From: Deltaproteobacteria bacterium
GTDB taxonomy: Bacteria; Desulfobacterota; Desulfarculia; Adiutricales; Adiutricaceae
DNA length: 15,702 nt
NCBI GenBank assembly: GCA_031267005.1
Contig: JAIRZX010000515.1
Location: 1-15,702, forward strand
Reading direction: 5' to 3'
Shown here: positions 14,058-15,702 of the stretch, one piece after another
Layout: every line of letters begins with the position of its first letter
Numbering within the stretch: the first letter of the stretch is position 1
Notes under the pieces: generated by a model
What the model saw: the letters and a program-made list of their open reading frames with translations, nothing else
What the model was told of the DNA's origin: nothing
Databases searched by the model: none
Translations under genes and position numbers: made by a program

Positions 14058-15702
14058 TCACGCGGCCGTCATGATCTGGTTTACAACGGTGGCCACTGCG
14101 AGCGCCAGGGCAAGGTCGAAGAAGAGGCTGAAGAAGGTCCAGCGCCACTTGCCCGTTTCCTGCCTTATGACGAGGAGCGTCACGAAGCAGGGCGAGTACA
14201 GGAGAGTGAAGAAGAGGAGCGCGGTGGCGTTGGCCTTGGTCCAGGACGGATCCGCCTTGATGCGGTCGGACAGGCTCCCCGCGTCATCCGCGTCCACCGA
14301 CCCCAGCGAATAGGCCGTGCCGAGTGTGGATATGACGACTTCCTTGGCCGCGACCCCGCCTATGAGGGCGATGTTGGTCTGCCAATTGAAGCCGGCTGCG
14401 CGGGTCAGGGGCTCGACCAGCTGGCCAAGGCGGCCGGCGTAGGAGTTGTTGAGCTCCGCCTCGGCCTCGCGGTTGTCGACTTCCCCGGCTTTCTCGTCCA
14501 CCTCCTCCTGGGGGAGCCCGGCGGCGTTAGCCTCGATCTGCGCCCGCTCCGCATGGAAGGCCTCGTGCTTGTCCTCCGGTAGCCCCGGGTAGGTCATGCC
14601 GGCCCAGATGAGGATGGAGATGCCCAGGATTACCGTCCCGGCCTTCTTGATGTACTGCCAGGTGCGCTCCCAGGTGTGGAGGAGGACTCCGGTGAGGATC
14701 GGGTAGCGGTAGGGCGGGAGCTCCATGACGAACGGAGTGGCAGGCCCCCGTACCAGGGTGGAACGGAGCATCTTCGCTATGATAAGCGCCGACACCCAGC
14801 CCAGGATCGTGAAGCCGAAGGCTATAAGCGCCTGGTTTTTCTCGAAGAAGATGGCGGTGAAAAGGAGGAAGACCGGGATCTTGGCCCCGCACATCATGAA
14901 AGGCACGGTCAGGATGGTGGCGAGCCTCTCCCGGGGCGATCTGAGCGTCCTCGCCGCCATGACCCCGGGCACCGCGCATCCCCCGGCGATGCCCCCCCCG
15001 ATGATGAAGGGCATTATCGAGGCTCCGTGGAGTCCGAATATCCTGAACACCCTGTCCATCATGTAGGCCACGCGGGCCATGTAGCCCGAGTCCTCCAGGA
15101 TGGAGATAAGGAGGAACATTATCATTATGAGGGGGACGAAGCCCAGCACCCCCCCTACCCCGGCGATGATGCCGTCCGTCACGAGCGATCTCAAGCCCTC
15201 CGACTGTATGGCGTTCCCGGCCGTGTCGGAGAGCCACCCGAAGAAGGTCTCAGTCCACCCCAGCGGGATGTTGCCCACCTCGATAGTCACGTAGTACATG
15301 GCGTACAGGACCGCCAGGAGGATGAGGGGCCCGACGAACCTGTGGGTCAGGACATGGTCGGCCTTGTCCGAGGCGGCGGTGCGCTCGAGGACGTCTTCCT
15401 CGTGCTCCATGACGCCGTTCCTGAGCACCGAGCTTATCCATCCGTAACGGTAGTCGGCTATGACCGCCTCGGGGTATGTGTTCAGCGTGGCGCGCAGGTG
15501 CTTTGTCACCTCGTCGGTAAGTTCCTGCAGCTTCTTGGACGCCTCGGGGTTGGCGGCATTCGCGAGCTTGATTATCTCGGTGTCGCCCTCCAGGAACTTC
15601 AGCGCCACCCAGCGGGCCGGGTAGTGCTTGCTGAGGAGCTTCGCTTCCTCGGCTACGGGGGTCATCTTCTGGAGGGCCAGATCCAAATCGGTCCCGTAGG
15701 AT
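14058..15702 (-). CDS. feoB: Ferrous iron transport protein B, C-terminal membrane part (partial)
   Basis: The visible 547 residues are the end of a linker helix region and the whole membrane domain of FeoB, the GTP-dependent Fe(II) importer of the inner membrane. The frame is open to the window edge, so the N-terminal G domain lies outside; the first visible residues (SYGTDLDLALQKM, then YPARWVALKFLEGD) are the usual region after the G domain. Gate motifs are present: GGCAVPGVMAARTL, MMCGAKIPVF, and later SPCFVTLLVIRQETGKW. GVAAKEVVISTLGTAY is also typical. Between two membrane segments there is an acidic Ala/Glu-rich insert of about 55 residues (after GMTYPGLPED up to AGRLGQLVEPL), longer than in short FeoB proteins. 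No feoC follows within the window. The promoter and any feoA are beyond the right edge. Confidence 0.95.
   Translation of the reverse strand, partial: SYGTDLDLALQKMTPVAEEAKLLSKHYPARWVALKFLEGDTEIIKLANAANPEASKKLQELTDEVTKHLRATLNTYPEAVIADYRYGWISSVLRNGVMEHEEDVLERTAASDKADHVLTHRFVGPLILLAVLYAMYYVTIEVGNIPLGWTETFFGWLSDTAGNAIQSEGLRSLVTDGIIAGVGGVLGFVPLIMIMFLLISILEDSGYMARVAYMMDRVFRIFGLHGASIMPFIIGGGIAGGCAVPGVMAARTLRSPRERLATILTVPFMMCGAKIPVFLLFTAIFFEKNQALIAFGFTILGWVSALIIAKMLRSTLVRGPATPFVMELPPYRYPILTGVLLHTWERTWQYIKKAGTVILGISILIWAGMTYPGLPEDKHEAFHAERAQIEANAAGLPQEEVDEKAGEVDNREAEAELNNSYAGRLGQLVEPLTRAAGFNWQTNIALIGGVAAKEVVISTLGTAYSLGSVDADDAGSLSDRIKADPSWTKANATALLFFTLLYSPCFVTLLVIRQETGKWRWTFFSLFFDLALALAVATVVNQIMTAA

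Noticed and set aside
13291..14148. Minus-strand 285-residue open frame between the URO-D-like gene and feoB
   Set aside because: It overlaps the end of feoB and the feoB-distal hairpin; Pro/Arg/Gly/Ala-rich with no motif.
1..15702. tRNA, rRNA, CRISPR array or intact insertion sequence
   Set aside because: I found no tRNA T-loop signature in a cloverleaf context, no rRNA-like stretch, no regular repeat-spacer pattern and no transposase with inverted repeats.

Overview
The window is a GC-rich bacterial chromosome segment that is Gram-negative-like and probably anaerobic. It carries a ferrous iron transporter, a polyamine-type ABC importer, a URO-D/MtaA-like protein and cobalamin riboswitches. 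A Desulfobacterota/Desulfovibrio-like or Synergistota-like source would fit, but nothing here fixes the taxon. Despite the high GC, the genes use ATA (Ile) and AGG (Arg) often. Coding density is low: roughly one third of the window is intergenic.

Layout, left to right: (1) a CCA-adding-enzyme-type nucleotidyltransferase/HD protein on the minus strand (318-1910); (2) a 1.06 kb intergenic stretch with two short tandem repeats and a clear minus-strand terminator; (3) two paralogous NCS2/AzgA-type purine permeases on the minus strand (2975-4264 and 5442-6731), each the last part of the same complete module: sigma70-type promoter, cobalamin riboswitch, intrinsic terminator, strong Shine-Dalgarno, permease; (4) a 1.35 kb intergenic stretch with plus-strand promoters and a decayed coding remnant; (5) potA, potB and potC on the plus strand (8432-12031), with a 0.4 kb gap between potA and potB that holds an attenuator-like hairpin whose U-run abuts the potB ribosome binding site, and no potD in the window; (6) a URO-D/MtaA-family protein on the minus strand (12314-13294) that has the zinc-ligand pattern of corrinoid methyltransferases and lacks the HemE signature; (7) 0.76 kb of GC-rich intergenic DNA; (8) the membrane half of feoB on the minus strand, running off the right edge.

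The main discovery candidate is the pair of B12-riboswitch/terminator-controlled NCS2 purine permeases. Cobalamin riboswitches normally control B12 synthesis, B12 or cobalt uptake, or B12-independent isozymes. A purine-family permease under this control suggests import of a cobamide lower-ligand base (adenine-type or benzimidazole-type). An alternative is purine salvage when B12 shortage starves folate-dependent purine synthesis. The two permeases align without gaps over 429 residues (about 76% identical by hand count) but differ at an Asn in the TM3 substrate-site motif, which suggests they may have split substrates. The URO-D/MtaA-like gene nearby could be a corrinoid user, but that link is inference.
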